This document shows positions 23,706 to 35,417 of a stretch of DNA of 64,000 bases, in pieces. Numbering within the stretch: the first letter of the stretch is position 1; every line of letters starts with the position of its first letter. The translations under genes and the position numbers were made by a program. The notes beneath the pieces were generated by a model that saw nothing but the letters and a program-made list of their open reading frames with translations, ran no database searches and was not told the DNA's origin. The stretch is from Xylaria sp. FL1777 (Eukaryota > Ascomycota > Sordariomycetes > Xylariales > Xylariaceae): contig MU400609.1 of NCBI GenBank assembly GCA_022578965.1, positions 1 to 64,000 of the forward strand. Direction: 5' to 3'.

Positions 23706-26487
23706 ATGACTAATCGGCCGGCAAATGATTCTTATATCCAGAATCGAAGCCATTTCCCACCGCGATATTCACAGCTACTAGAGCTGTTTGAACGAGAGGA
23801 AATGCAAGTCGAGATTGATTTAGGTCAGTCTACTTTGGGAAGCTCTAGCAGTAAACATCAAATATCAGCAAGGGTCACATTATACGGGTCTTTAGATCTT
23901 GGGCACGGACTCATGGAGCTCCTCCAAAGCCATGAGCTTTACCTGCAAGACCCAGTAGGTGCTCTCAAAGATGCTACTTATTGGAACCCCCAGCGCTTTT
24001 GCAACAACCCTACAGCTCGTACCTCGGATTGGTGGATGCAACCCAAAACGCTCGAGATTATAGAAGAGAGTATTCGCCCTATGGATATCCTTTCCGGGTT
24101 TACAACAGAGCGTCACCTGGCTGAAACAGAGGGTTCCAGATTCCTACTCACCTTATTAAAACCGTAAGTTTAATTCTAAATAAGGGTGATTTTGTTACTA
24201 ATAATTCTTTAGCCACCAGAAACAGGCTCTCACTTTTCTAATAAACCGCGAACTTGGATGGGCATTCCATGATAGCCAGGGGGACGTCTGGTCTATACAG
24301 CGTGACAGTGTTGGACAAATTAAGTAAGCATCTCTCTCTGACTACCGCTGAGGCCTTTATAACTAACCAGCAGGTATGTAAACAACATAAATAAGCTATC
24401 CCATCATATTTCACCGCCAGATTTCCGTGGCGGCATAGTCAGTGATACAATGGGCTCTGGAAAGACTTTAAGTATGATAGCGCTAGTAGCACACGACATA
24501 TCGAAGATGCCTATGGATCGAAAGCATATGGGTTCAATAAAGAGGAGGCAAACGCTGATAATCATGCCGACATCTGGTAAGCGAAACTTGATCACCCCTT
24601 AAATCGCAGGTTAAGGCTAATATTAAGGAAGTCCTATCAAGTTGGCAACGGGAGTTATCAAAGTGAGTAGGCCGCTTAACAATTCGCCATGAATTTATTA
24701 ACTCATTAGAAGACATCTTTCATCTAATGAATTCTCTTGGATTGCATATCACGGATCTTCTAAGATATTCGATTTGAAAAACTTCGATATAGTTTTGACA
24801 ACATATTCTACACTTGCTGCAGATTGGAGAGCTCGACGAAAAACTAGCTCAATCTTGAGCCACAATTGGTATCGTGTGATACTTGATGAGGGTTAGTCAG
24901 TCTCCCTCCAGACACTTAATAATAACTAAGTGTCATAGCACATTATATAAGAAACCCGTCTACGGATAGGGCCCAAGCCGTATACTCGATTTCAGCGACT
25001 TGTCGCTGGGTAGTGACCGCGACACCTATCCAGAATCGCCTTTCGGACCTCCAAAGCTTGCTGCGCTTCCTTAGAGCATACCCGTATTCAGAAAAAGAAG
25101 AGTTCGATGATCAGTTCAGCCACAGATGGAAATCCGGCGAGGATGAAGAAGCAGTTGACCGACTAAAGCGTCTACTCGGTTTTCTCATGCTTCGAAGATC
25201 GAACGCTCAGATAGAACTTCCACGGCGACAGGATTTGAGGCACCTTCTTCATTTTGATGATAGGGAGGATAATATTTACCAAGCAGCGAAGAATAAAGCA
25301 CTTCAGTGCCTTGATGACATGATTGGGTCTACGAAACGTGAGGCGAAATACGTCAATGCTCTCCAAAAGATCAATTCTCTTCGGCTTATCTGTAATCTCG
25401 GGACGGAAACTATGAGAGACACCTCGCAGCCCACATCATCCCGGGCGCTCTCCACCAGTGGTGAGTGGAATGCCAAAGCCGGCTACAGAGCTATAGAACA
25501 GTTGAAGATTCTTGGACTTGACCTCGTCTGCGCGGGGTGCCAGGGTATCATCGATTATGCGGCGGAAGCTAAAGAAATCAAACTGACCAGATGCCTTCGG
25601 CTCTGGTGCTCAGACTGTCATATAAGTGGTCGATCAGGCCCAGATGGCTCTGGTTCAGAGCTGTGTCATTGTGTTTTAGACTGTCCTTCGGTGACATTGT
25701 CGCTCAATCGACTCATAGCCGACGAAACACCGCCTTTTCCCCTTCCACACTGCTCTACCAAGATTAGAGCTCTCGTGCATGACCTGAAGCTACAAGCACA
25801 GGGTACGAAAAGGTAGGTGCCTATCCTTACATAATCATTTTTGGGATACTCACAAGTTCAAGCATCATCTTTTCTTTCTGGAAGTCGACCCTAGACGCTG
25901 CTGAAGCGCATCTCAACCAAATGGGAATTGGCTGCATTCACGTCAACGGAAAAATTCCCATAAATAAGCGCAGTGACATGTTTCGCGAGTTCTCTACTCG
26001 AAAAGAATACCAAGTCCTACTAATCACACTATCTTGCGGTGCAGTCGGGTAAGTAAAGCCGCGACACGATGGATTAGACCGGGGAAGACTGACGGATGAC
26101 CGAACCGGAAGATTAAACCTTACGGCAGCATCGCGAGTCTATCTGATGGAGCCACAATGGAGCCCATCAATAGAGGAGCAGGCACTCTCTCGCATTCACA
26201 GAATTGGCCAAACAAAGAACGTCACTACTATCCGATTTGTGATGGCCAATTCCATTGAGCAGGTGACGTTTGCATGACACACGCCGGCGACAAGGGGTGA
26301 CTAATTTGATGTAGTATATTCTTGAATTGCAAAAGGATAAGAAAGATCTCCTTGCTGCTCTCCAAGTCGCTGGAGGGTCTGAACCCCAAAAGATACCCCT
26401 TGGGAGATTGCGAGTAGGTTTTCTACCATTTGGAGACTATTGACTTTACTAATGACCTTTCAGGAACTTCGGAATTTGCTCAAATGA
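23706..26487 (+). CDS. SNF2-family DNA-dependent ATPase, Rad5/Rad16-like, with one frame break
   Basis: Ten exons: 23706-24163, 24213-24323, 24374-24576, 24610-24662, 24710-24891, 24939-25812, 25863-26048, 26112-26262, 26315-26413 and 26464-26487. Motif I reads DTMGSGKT (usually DEMGLGKT), motif II DEAH (split by an intron), motif III TATPIQN. The C-terminal lobe carries SRVYLMEPQW and a QALSRIHRIGQTK motif. A Cys-rich stretch between the lobes resembles a worn RING. The family translocates on DNA and remodels chromatin or acts in repair. Every junction keeps frame except exon 3 to exon 4. There the only GT-AG pair is 33 nt and leaves one extra base, giving an immediate stop. The gene may be a young pseudogene, carry an assembly error, or use an unseen splice. 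Confidence 0.75.
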
Positions 26488-27397
26488 GCTATCAAGGTAG
26501 AATGAAAGAGAAATTCTTGGCCCCAGGGGCCTGAGCCAGTAGTAGTACTATTGCGTTCACTGTTGTGCTATAATAGCTGGGGAAGTTATCAGGCCTCGGT
26601 GAAACCAAGAGCTGCAAATCCGGAGTAGAGAGAAGTGCATAGAAGGAGCAATACATCAAGAATAGAAAGGAGGTCTGTCGTGAAAGAGATGAGATTGAGA
26701 TTTAGGGCGAACATTCCCATCTCATTTTGGTTACCTATATTGAAATGATTGGCAACAAATGAGACTTAAGCATGATTGTAATGAGATGAGTGACATGGTG
26801 TGTCGGCAGATCCAGCATTATTACTCAACGCTTATCAATTGTCTTCCCCATGAGAGATGGAGAAAGGGGTTAAAATTGACAGCAAATTCAATACTGAAAA
26901 GCGGCAAAACCCTCCCCATGTTGAGATGCATTTCCATTATGTGTAAGCGATGAAATTTTGAAAGTTCTAGTGTGAGTTGCACTATCTACTTTCATAGTAG
27001 GGACAGTACATGCTACTGCAGATCATTGATCACCAAGTCGATAACTAGGTAACTTCGGACCTGCGGGGGCCCCTTCTGGAGCAATCTTCTCAAACAGGCA
27101 GCTAAGCGCAGCTCCCTCATTCCCGTCTCCTGGAACGTTGCAATCAAAAAGGCAAAGACCCGACCAGCCGGTGTACGGTGCGAGAGAGGAGCGGAGCGCG
27201 GGGTACATACCTAGCTATAGGTACTTACTTATATATCTGGTGTAGAGTATAAATAAATAAACACGCCACGAAGTCACCCGCCATGGGCTTTGTCATCGAC
27301 CCACGGCGTTCAGGGAGGGTCAACGTAGAGTACGAATAAGAGAGGGCATCTAGATAGGACAAAGCGCGCAGATCACTACCCAGGTAATCAATTGGGA
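26488..27397. other. Intergenic, no gene seen
   Basis: About 900 bp between two plus-strand genes. It includes the palindrome TACCTA-GCTA-TAGGTA at about 27,208-27,223, about 180 bp upstream of the next ATG. No convincing coding frame. Confidence 0.5.
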
Positions 27398-29203
27398 ATG
27401 CGGTCCTCTACCCTGACACGCGGGTTCCTAGCCGCTCTGTCGCTCTGGCTCGCCTCCGCGCAGGACGACGAGCCGCAGACGGGCGAGCACCCGGACTGGC
27501 CGCGCTGGTGCGGCAAGGTCTACGAGTCCGGGTACCCGGCGTTCGAGCCCGGCGGCCACACGGTGGCGCCGCCGACGAACGGGTCGACGTTCCTGCACGT
27601 GCAGCTCAAGCCGCGGTACAGCCTCTACCTATCCACGGAGACGACGGCGTCGTTCGTCGTCAACGCCGCGCTGTCGCCTTGGTTCGGGGGCGAATACGTG
27701 AATTCCACGAGCGAGGGCGAGGGCGCGGACCCCGAGCCGTTCACCGAGCTCGTGTTCTCGATCAATCTGGTGGAGGACGACACCCCGCTCGTGGAGAATA
27801 AGATCGCGATCAATGCGACGGGGGCCGAATTCGAGTTTGATCTTGCGCGTCTCGAGCCCAGGGTCGCGCCGTACGAGGTCGTGCTCTTCGGGACCTCTGT
27901 GTACGGAGATCGCAATTACACAGCCACTACCGAGGTGCTTTATCTACCTGATAATCCCGAGGGCAGCGCGACGAAGATCGATAATGTGCGAGGCGGGCTG
28001 CTGTTCAAGAATCCGCGGACCGGGAATGAGTTTGTGCCGTTGTTGCCGTACGGGTATTACGGCCTGTATAATGGGTCAAACGACACGGCAGCAAGCGACG
28101 AGTTCGTGCGCGATTACACAAGTGGTGGGAAGGGATTGAATGCCATCATCTCGCTTGCTGGGTTTGCGGACACGAATCCTGTCTACGACAGCATGGATGG
28201 GCAGGGGTTGCATTTCATGTTCGACCTGCGAGGCTCGTACAAGAATCTCACGGACACTGAGCAACGCGTGAATACCATCAAGCACCACACGTCGCTCTTT
28301 GCGTACTGGACTGCCGACGAGTAAGTTAAATCCCGGGATAAGATTGCTAGAGATATCGTCTACATTCATTTATTATCTTGAGACTAATAAACCAGACCGG
28401 ATGGCCAACAAGTCCCCTTCGACAAGACGCCAGCAGCGCAAGCCCTGATCCACAAGCTCGACCCGTACCACCCAGTAGCCATAACGCTGAACTGCCAAGA
28501 CTACTACTTCGGGCCGTACGTGGCGGGCGGGGACATCCTGATGGAAGACGTGTACCCGATCGGGATCAACAGCACGTTCTCGAAATGGGGGACGGCGTGC
28601 AACGCGACGCTCGGCGACTGCGGCTGCGACAACTGCGAAGGCACGGTGCAGGACGTATCCTCGCGGCTCGACGACCTGGCGCAATACGAGGCCTGGCTCG
28701 GCCGCTGGCCCCTGCCCAGGTTCCACAATCCCCAGGTCTTCCACGGCGAGGACTACTGGTTCCGGGACCCGACGGCGGCCGAGGCCCGCGCCATGAACGC
28801 GCTGGCCTTCAACCGCGGCGCCACGGGCATCTTCGGCTGGACGTGGCCCGGCAGCGCCGAGCTCTTCGACGTGCACACGCAGATGGCGAGCGTGGTCGCG
28901 AGCGCGCCCGTGGCGGGTTTCTTGCTCGGCGACAAACCGGAGCGTCTGGTGATCGAGGGATACGGGATACTGGACGCGGCGTACTGGATCGACGGCGACA
29001 AGATGATGGTCTCGGTGGTGAATGGGGGTTACGAAGACATCGAGAAATCTGTATCCATAGCACTCCCCGCTTCGGCGACAGACGTCGAGCTAGTGGCGTT
29101 TGGTGGGCTCCCGTGGCAGCTACTAGGTGGCCAATTGGTCATCGATGAGTTGCCTGCTATGTCGACAAGCTTCGTCATCTTGACTATTGAGGCCACGGAG
29201 TGA
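27398..29203 (+). CDS. Secreted TIM-barrel glycoside-hydrolase-like protein
   Basis: Two exons (27398-28320 and 28396-29203) join in frame to 576 residues. The N-terminus is a signal peptide (MRSSTLTRGFLAALSLWLAS, cleavage near residue 22). A beta-rich N-terminal part with several N-glycosylation sites is followed by a barrel-like region with LPYGYYGLYN, YWTADEPDG and ILMEDVYPIG. The Glu residues in the last two motifs are candidate catalytic acids, as in clan GH-A-like barrels, and a beta-rich C-terminal domain closes the protein. I cannot name the GH family or the substrate. The ATG chosen is the first in frame. The coding sequence is markedly GC-rich in third positions compared with its neighbours, like the other secreted enzymes in this window. 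Confidence 0.7.
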
Positions 29204-29408
29204 CAAAGTGACTAGGCTCTATAGAGCAGCGATACAATGTATATATTTATCACAGTCCAATTTGTGAATGAATTGGTATATGACACTTGTGCAGGGCTGA
29301 TTCATAGGCAAGCTTCCATTAAACGGGCTTCCATCCTAGATCATTACATATGGGGTATGGATATGTCCTGTATTACGGCACTTTGACGCCATAATGTATA
29401 ATATGCCC

Positions 29409-30788
29409 TCATAGCAACTTGTCAACTTCTTGTCCTAGAGACCTTATTAGGCTGTCGTGTGAATCGTTCTCAACGTAGACTCCTTTTAGCCACCTCTCTC
29501 CGGATGACGGGTCGAATTCACGGCGGCCATGTAAAACCCGGCGGTTGTCAAAAATAGCGCAGTCTCCTGGTTTCATTTTATATTCAAATACATTTCTTTC
29601 GCTCTCGAATCTGGATTTGAGTTCGGAGGCTGCCTGGTGCCATTGGGAATGTTTATCCATACCCACTTTCGTTAGATTGTCTAGCTGTTCGGGTTTCTGA
29701 AAGGGAGGAGACCAGTATATCCCGAGTCTGGAGAGAACTGGGCGGGAACATTGGTACGTGTTGCGGCCCTTGTTGTAGTGGTAGGTCACAAGCCGTTCAA
29801 CGAGAGTCTCAGCCAGCTCTTTTTTTTCTGTCCAAAATTGGTGTGCGGCGTGATAGCCATCGCTGAAGAGAGACTCACCTCCGGCACATGTATTCTCGAG
29901 GCAATGGAGGATCTGAATGCGTGGAACATTATGCATGTATAGGAGGTCCTGGTGTAGTCCCAGATAGGAGCTAGTGTAAGCTACATTCTCGGCGTTGGGC
30001 TTCGATACCACATCCCAGGTCCTCCCGTAGAAAGTGTCCTGGATAAGCCCAAACTTGAAAGCTATCTCCTTCACGGCGTTCTCATCCGATGGTATATCGC
30101 GCAGGAATATAAGCCCGTAGTTGTTAAACACCCTCATAGCCCGGAGATACTCGCCCTCGTTATTCATGAATTGTTCGAAAGAAAAGTACGGTGATAGTGC
30201 TGTCATAAGCTTTCTATCCCATATTCTTGTCTGTGTCTTTTTGGCTTCCCCACGTTTCGGATGCCAGAGAGTAGGGGAGAATGTTGAGACATGGGTGCCA
30301 CCAGTTAAGAAATCATTTTCGAATGCGACGCGCAAATCGCCATCCGGAGTGACTTCGGCCTTGTTTATGAACACCCTAGAAGGGACGTCGGTAGAGGCAA
30401 AGCGCTTCTGGCCGGAGAAAGGATCAATGCACTTATCGCAAGTACATGAGTCGCGAAGCCAGGTCCGGCTAGTCACAGCGGGGGCGGATTTTGTTGATGT
30501 ACCGTCATGGTATACGACTGGCTTGGTGGGATCCCTAATGTCGACGATCCAGTAATAATAAGAACGAGGATGCTGCAGCTTAGTCGAGCCAACTACATGT
30601 CTTCTGATGAGATTCGGCTCAGGATCTGATGCCACATCAGGGTTGGAGGGCTGCCAATTGAATTGTGAAAGCTGACGAGCAGAGCAGTATACGCCCAGGC
30701 GTTGGAGACCCTGTCCCGGGGACTTATGTATATTTCGTGATACCAACCGCAGTGACCTGCCCAAGATCCACGTTGGAATTGACATCAT
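29409..30788 (-). CDS. Gamma-butyrobetaine dioxygenase-like Fe(II)/2-oxoglutarate oxygenase, mitochondrial
   Basis: Single exon, 459 residues from the first ATG. An Arg/Ser-rich N-terminus (SLRLVSRNIHKS) looks like a mitochondrial presequence. A zinc-binding N-terminal domain follows (WLRDSCTCDKC, Cys near 115, 117 and 120, with H166 as likely fourth ligand), then a TauD-type double-stranded beta-helix. The iron facial triad is seen as GLHQD (H279, D281) and NRRVLHGRR (H420). R432 in GERWLKG is the probable 2-oxoglutarate contact. In the carnitine pathway such enzymes hydroxylate gamma-butyrobetaine or trimethyllysine; which substrate applies here cannot be told from motifs alone. It is divergently placed from RRP15, about 490 bp apart. 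Confidence 0.85.
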   Translation of the reverse strand: MMSIPTWILGRSLRLVSRNIHKSPGQGLQRLGVYCSARQLSQFNWQPSNPDVASDPEPNLIRRHVVGSTKLQHPRSYYYWIVDIRDPTKPVVYHDGTSTKSAPAVTSRTWLRDSCTCDKCIDPFSGQKRFASTDVPSRVFINKAEVTPDGDLRVAFENDFLTGGTHVSTFSPTLWHPKRGEAKKTQTRIWDRKLMTALSPYFSFEQFMNNEGEYLRAMRVFNNYGLIFLRDIPSDENAVKEIAFKFGLIQDTFYGRTWDVVSKPNAENVAYTSSYLGLHQDLLYMHNVPRIQILHCLENTCAGGESLFSDGYHAAHQFWTEKKELAETLVERLVTYHYNKGRNTYQCSRPVLSRLGIYWSPPFQKPEQLDNLTKVGMDKHSQWHQAASELKSRFESERNVFEYKMKPGDCAIFDNRRVLHGRREFDPSSGERWLKGVYVENDSHDSLIRSLGQEVDKLL

Positions 30789-31282
30789 GTAGCAGACGGC
30801 TGACGAATGTTGGAGGCTTTCCAAGTATGAGAGCGACGAGGCGAGGTTCAGTGGATACCCGAGCTATACTGAGGGCTACATAAATATTGCGGATTAGAGG
30901 CGGTCGACCTGGGAACAACGACAACACAATTGACAGGGCGAGCTAAGCAGTGCTAGAGAACGAAGGGATAGAAGATGATGATGCAGTGTAGAAGCGGGTT
31001 ATATGAGATGACTGAGATCTGAAGCAAGCTTCTACAGATACTTAAGTCTGTACCTACCTAGCTTATCTTGTCTTTATCGATATCATGACAGTGGGGCGAT
31101 AATGGGGCGCATTCAATTGTAACCCAGCTTTTTTTTCATGGTGCAGCTTAGCTGCTAGGAATAGGCTGGCTGAATACTCAAGTACCACCCTGACAAGAAC
31201 ACAAGGGAATTGACCTTCACTTAACTACCTAGCCATTCGGAGTGCCAATCGCAATAGGCAACTTCCCCCACAAGAAGAAGAC

Positions 31283-32276
31283 ATGGCCGGCGCATCCACA
31301 AAGAAACGAAGTCATGTTGATTCGACAGCGGCCGGAAGGCTGCAGAAGAAGCAGAGGAAAGCCCTCCAATACCATAGCGACTCAGAAGAAGACCTCGACA
31401 ATGCCCTCGTCGATGACATAGCCTCGCTGTCGGGCTCCGACATGGACTCCGAATCAGACGCCGATCCACCAGCCTCGACACTCGCACGGAGGAATAAGAG
31501 AAGGGACAGCCGAGATGGCGCGGGCACTGGCGCTGACGCCGAAAGTGACGACGACGACGATGACGATGACGACGACCAAGAAGACGAAGAGGATGCATTC
31601 ACAAATTCAGAGGGCGAAACCTCAAATACTGGATCGAAACGGCCGAAATCCAAACGCAACGATCCGAACGCGTTTGCTACTTCATTACAGAAGATTCTCT
31701 CTACTGTGAGTCGACACCTAGATATCTACGATGACCATTCCTTTCTTACCCGCCCCGCGCATAGAAACTTTCCAATTCCAAAAAATCGGACGCTATTCTG
31801 TCTCGCAGCGCCGAAGCGCAAAAGGCCAGTCGAGAGATTGTCGACGCAACATTAGAGGCGAAAGCACGGAAACTTCTGTAAGTGATGAATCACGCCGGCG
31901 GGCTATACTTGTACACCTCGCAAGAACCTATTGCTGACTGCCCTACAGTCGTGATCAGAAACTGGTGGCGCTGGAAAAAGGCAGAGTGAAGGATGTTATG
32001 ACTGGCGACAATAGCGAGGAGACATCGACCGGAGAGATCATGCAGACCGAGCGACGCTTGCGTAAGACGGCCCATCGAGGCGTGATTATGCTATTCAGAG
32101 CTGTGCGCGAAGCACAGGAGAGGGCCACCGTGGCGGACAAGGATGCTAGAAAAGAGGGCATCATCGGAACTCAACAGCGAAAAGAGAAAGTGAACGAGAT
32201 GAGTCGGCAAGGCTTCTTAGACTTGATCGCCGGAGCAGGCGGGAAACTCAAGAAGGGTGGGCTAGAAGAAGCGTGA
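31283..32276 (+). CDS. RRP15: Ribosomal RNA-processing protein RRP15
   Basis: Three exons (31283-31705, 31765-31877, 31949-32276) give 287 residues. The N-terminal third is basic, then highly acidic with a run of ten Asp. The conserved C-terminal half has FATSLQKILST, LSRSAEAQKAS, KARKLLRDQKL, RRLRKTAHRGVIMLFRAVRE and FLDLIAGAG, the signature of the Rrp15 family. Rrp15 is a nucleolar factor for maturation of the large (60S) ribosomal subunit. The splice phases (0 and 2) match exactly. It converges on the ferredoxin gene with 244 bp between stop codons. Confidence 0.92.
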
Positions 32277-32520
32277 AGTGCCAGACGACTTAAGCCATGA
32301 ATCATACAATGACATTATTATGGCTCTGGCCCCGGAGTTGAGTCTACTTTGGAAAATGTCCAACATCAACTAAAGTCTTCTGTTATACATGTTTTGTACA
32401 GTTTCCCATCGCCAATTTTAGACAAACGTGACGCCTCGGACCCTTGCCTGAGGATATAAATCACAGGTCCCGGAAGAAGTCCTGCCTCATTCTACTAGTC
32501 GGATGCATGTCGTTTCGTCA

Positions 32521-33144
32521 TTATTTCGGGGTGAAGTCGCTCGCCTGGAGATTCCTCGTCATTGACGGTAACTTGACCCTCAACCCGTCCAGTTCCTTTG
32601 TCATGACGACCTGGCAGCCCAGGCGACTCGTCTCGGTCAGACCGAAGGCAAGGTCGAGCATGTCGTTTTCGTCGTCTTCGGGCTCGGGCATCTTGTCATA
32701 GTGGTCTTCGTCGAGGACGATAACGTGGCAGGTCGAGCAGGCGCAAGAGCCGCCGCATGCGCCCTCCATCTCTAGATCGTTCGCCTGCGCAATGTCTAGC
32801 AAGTTGTCGCCTGCGGAAACGGCGATCTTGTGTTCTTTTTCGTCTTTGTCGATGAACGTGACGTACAGCCTAGAACCATTCATCAGCACGGTGGATGCGC
32901 AGGAAGGTCTCGGCAGCTTGTCCTACTCCTCTCCGGGTTTTGGCGGCGTTACATGCCCATGCTGTTGTATCCGAGATGTGCTAAACTGTCGGGGAGTCGA
33001 GCTTGGAGGGGCGGCGCGACTGTGAGGGGAGCTTATTATTCTGCAACTGATTGGTATTGCGGAGAAGCTGCGATGCCATGAAGCTAACACAGATGTACTG
33101 GGCAGGCTGCGTAGGCCCCTACTCAGGATCTTAGGGGTTGACAT
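32521..33144 (-). CDS. YAH1: Mitochondrial 2Fe-2S ferredoxin (adrenodoxin type)
   Basis: Two exons (33144-32927 and 32869-32521, 57-nt intron) give 188 residues. Exon 1 encodes an Arg/Ser-rich mitochondrial presequence ending near RQFSTSRIQQHGHV. The ferredoxin fold follows with cluster ligands C111, C117, C120 (CGGSCACSTC) and C158 (LGCQ). The acidic EPEDDENDMLD helix is the usual docking surface for partner redox proteins. The protein carries electrons for iron-sulfur cluster assembly and haem A or coenzyme Q synthesis in the matrix. The length fits Yah1 and not the longer COX15-fused form known from some fungi. Confidence 0.92.
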
Positions 33145-33886
33145 AGCTCTAGCTATAGGTCACCGAGGCACAATGAGTTCCGACGACAACAGACGAGGGG
33201 CGGAGAGAAGGGAGGGAGGGAGAAGTTTAAGCACAGTTGGAGGAAGACCCTATGCCGAAACGTTACAATTCAACTCAAGAAAGGGCTGTTAAGTAGGACA
33301 CATCAGAGGATAGTTGAGTAGATATGCGCCAATCAGTGGTTAAGATTGGCGATTCAAATGCATGCATCTGTATGAGAGGGCCAACAATGTTCAGCCAGAC
33401 CGGTTCGGATGCGACCATAAATGTAGAAAAATATCAAGTTATAGACCGAGTTAGCTCGGATAGGCTCGGGCATTTGCTATGTCGGACCAATGATAGGCTG
33501 GCTTAACTCCGACTCTACTCCCATCTTATCTTATCCAGTTACATCAGTGCTACCTATAATGCTAGATAATTCTGTGTGCCTCACCTTACCTACCTAACCT
33601 AAGGTACCTAAGTACCCCTCCTACTAGCGGCAACGCCACAGACAAGCATTTACATGACGTGCAATTCTCTTATCAGTTCCATTATCGCGTTATCGCAATC
33701 AGTAATCAGTGGTAGCTTTGAAGATTACATGGGGTTGACTTTATTTCATGTCACCAACCCCCCCATTCACCGCCACCACTAATCCCAAATCCCACCACTT
33801 TTCGCTTCTCGACCACACGACCACACGCACGACCGACCGACCACACAGCCACCAGAGAATGTGTGGTTTACGCAGATCCTGACAAA
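33145..33886. promoter_or_regulatory. Divergent promoter region, ferredoxin and UGO1-like genes
   Basis: About 740 bp between two divergent mitochondrial-protein genes. It contains a dense run of ACCT/AGGT words (33,578-33,620, with CTTACCTACCTAACCTAAGG) and, next to the carrier gene, a C/A-rich leader with repeated GACCACACGA and GACCGACC units. No coding frame. Confidence 0.4.
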
Positions 33887-35417
33887 ATGGCTTCCACAGG
33901 AGACGGAGTGAACCCTCTCCGACCTTATTACATCCCTCCTAGGATTGGAGAGCAGACCGGCTCTCTTCCTCGAGCCAATCCCTTCTCCAATTCAACCACG
34001 GCAAATGCGACGACGTCGGCCAAGTACGCGTCAAAAGCGCGCGACATCTTTCCCGACATTGACTACAAGGACCATCTCGACGACCTATCGCCGTCTACTA
34101 TCGAGTCAATAAAGCAGTTCATCGACGAGCTATTATGGAAGTACACGTCGGTGTTGATGGCTCAACCTTTCGAGGCAGCTAAGACGATCCTTCAAGTACG
34201 AAGCCAGGACGATCTCGGCGGATTGCATGCGTCGCCCGTCGATGTCGTCCGGCCGAGCATCGCGAGCCCGAGGAGCTCCGTATACGGCGAGGTATATCTG
34301 CAGCGACACTTCAGTGCAGTATCAAGGATCCGCAGCTGACGATGGACTCCAGTTTCCCGATTCTGATTCAGACCCCGATGAACCGGCATACTTTACCTCC
34401 AGCGCTCCATATACGCCGACACCATCCACCCGCTCACGCCGGCGGAGAGGATCATCGCCACCGCTAGAATCACCTAAAGCCAGTACGAAGGCTCCTCTTC
34501 TCCCCCACCAGATAGCATTACGCCGGCCCGATTCGATCCTCGACGTCATATCACAGCTTTGGTCGAAAGAAGGGGCATGGGGAGTATGGAAGGGGACAAA
34601 CGCCACATTTCTGTACTCTATACTTCATTCTCTGTTAGAAAACTGGGGACGGAGCCTACTCAGCGCACTACTTAATGTGCCTGATTTAGGAGTCAAGGAC
34701 GATGTCGATCGATTGGTGGACATCGCCTCCCCTTATCCTTGGGCGTCATTGTGTGTTGCTGCAGCGGCTGCAGTCACTACCGGACTTATTCTCGCTCCCC
34801 TGGATCTTGTTCGAACACGATTAATAGTTACTTCTACGTCGCGCGCACCTAGACGAACAGTTGCAACCTTGCGCTCCTTACCCTCGTGGGTCTGCCATCC
34901 GACGCTCATCGCTCCAACAATTTTCCACTCCATCATTCACCCATTTCTGACACTCTCGACACCTCTTGTTCTCCGCTCACAATTTCTTATCGATCGTGAC
35001 CAGTCACCCATCACATTCTCTGCCGTCAAATTTTGTACATCATGCGTATCTTTATTCATCAAGCTCCCGCTCGAAACCGTGTTACGTCGAGGTCAGATGG
35101 CCGTGCTGGCCGAGCCTTCATATCTGCAAGCCCTTGACAAGACAAGCAAGATGGATACAATCGTGTCCCCGGGCCCCTACAACGGCGTTGTAGGCACTAT
35201 TTTTACAATTGTGTCAGAGGAGGGTTCCCGGCTGGTAACTGTGCCGGCTAAGAGTTCTCAGCGAGCTAAAAAGAGCAAGGCTAAGGTAGCCCAGGTGGTC
35301 TACCAGAAGGGACAAGGGCTAGATGGTCTTTGGCGTGGGTGGAATGTGAGCTGGTGGGGATTGGTCGGTCTATGGACCGCCAGCATAGCTGGAGGCGGAG
35401 GTGAAGGCGAGTTTTGA
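33887..35417 (+). CDS. UGO1: UGO1-like mitochondrial carrier-fold fusion protein
   Basis: About 500 residues. The N-terminal part has LRPYYIPPRIG, LLWKYTSVLMAQPFEAAKTILQVR (shortened motif) and an acidic insert with DPDEPAYFTS. The carrier repeats include WSKEGAWGVWKGTNATF, APLDLVRTRLI and GLDGLWRGWNVSWWG. These are the degenerate carrier signatures of fungal Ugo1, an outer-membrane partner of the fusion machinery. Exon 1 (from 33887) and exon 2 (34320-35417) are in different frames and must be joined. Acceptor CAG at 34319 is clear, but the donor is not: GTATAT at 34292 would make a 28-nt intron, GTATAC at 34280 a 40-nt one, and GTACGA at about 34195 a 125-nt one. All three keep frame. Confidence 0.82.

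Noticed and set aside
28373..28876. 167-codon minus-strand frame opposite the GH-like gene
   Set aside because: It is an antisense shadow of a GC-rich exon, and Arg/Val/Ala-rich without domain signs.
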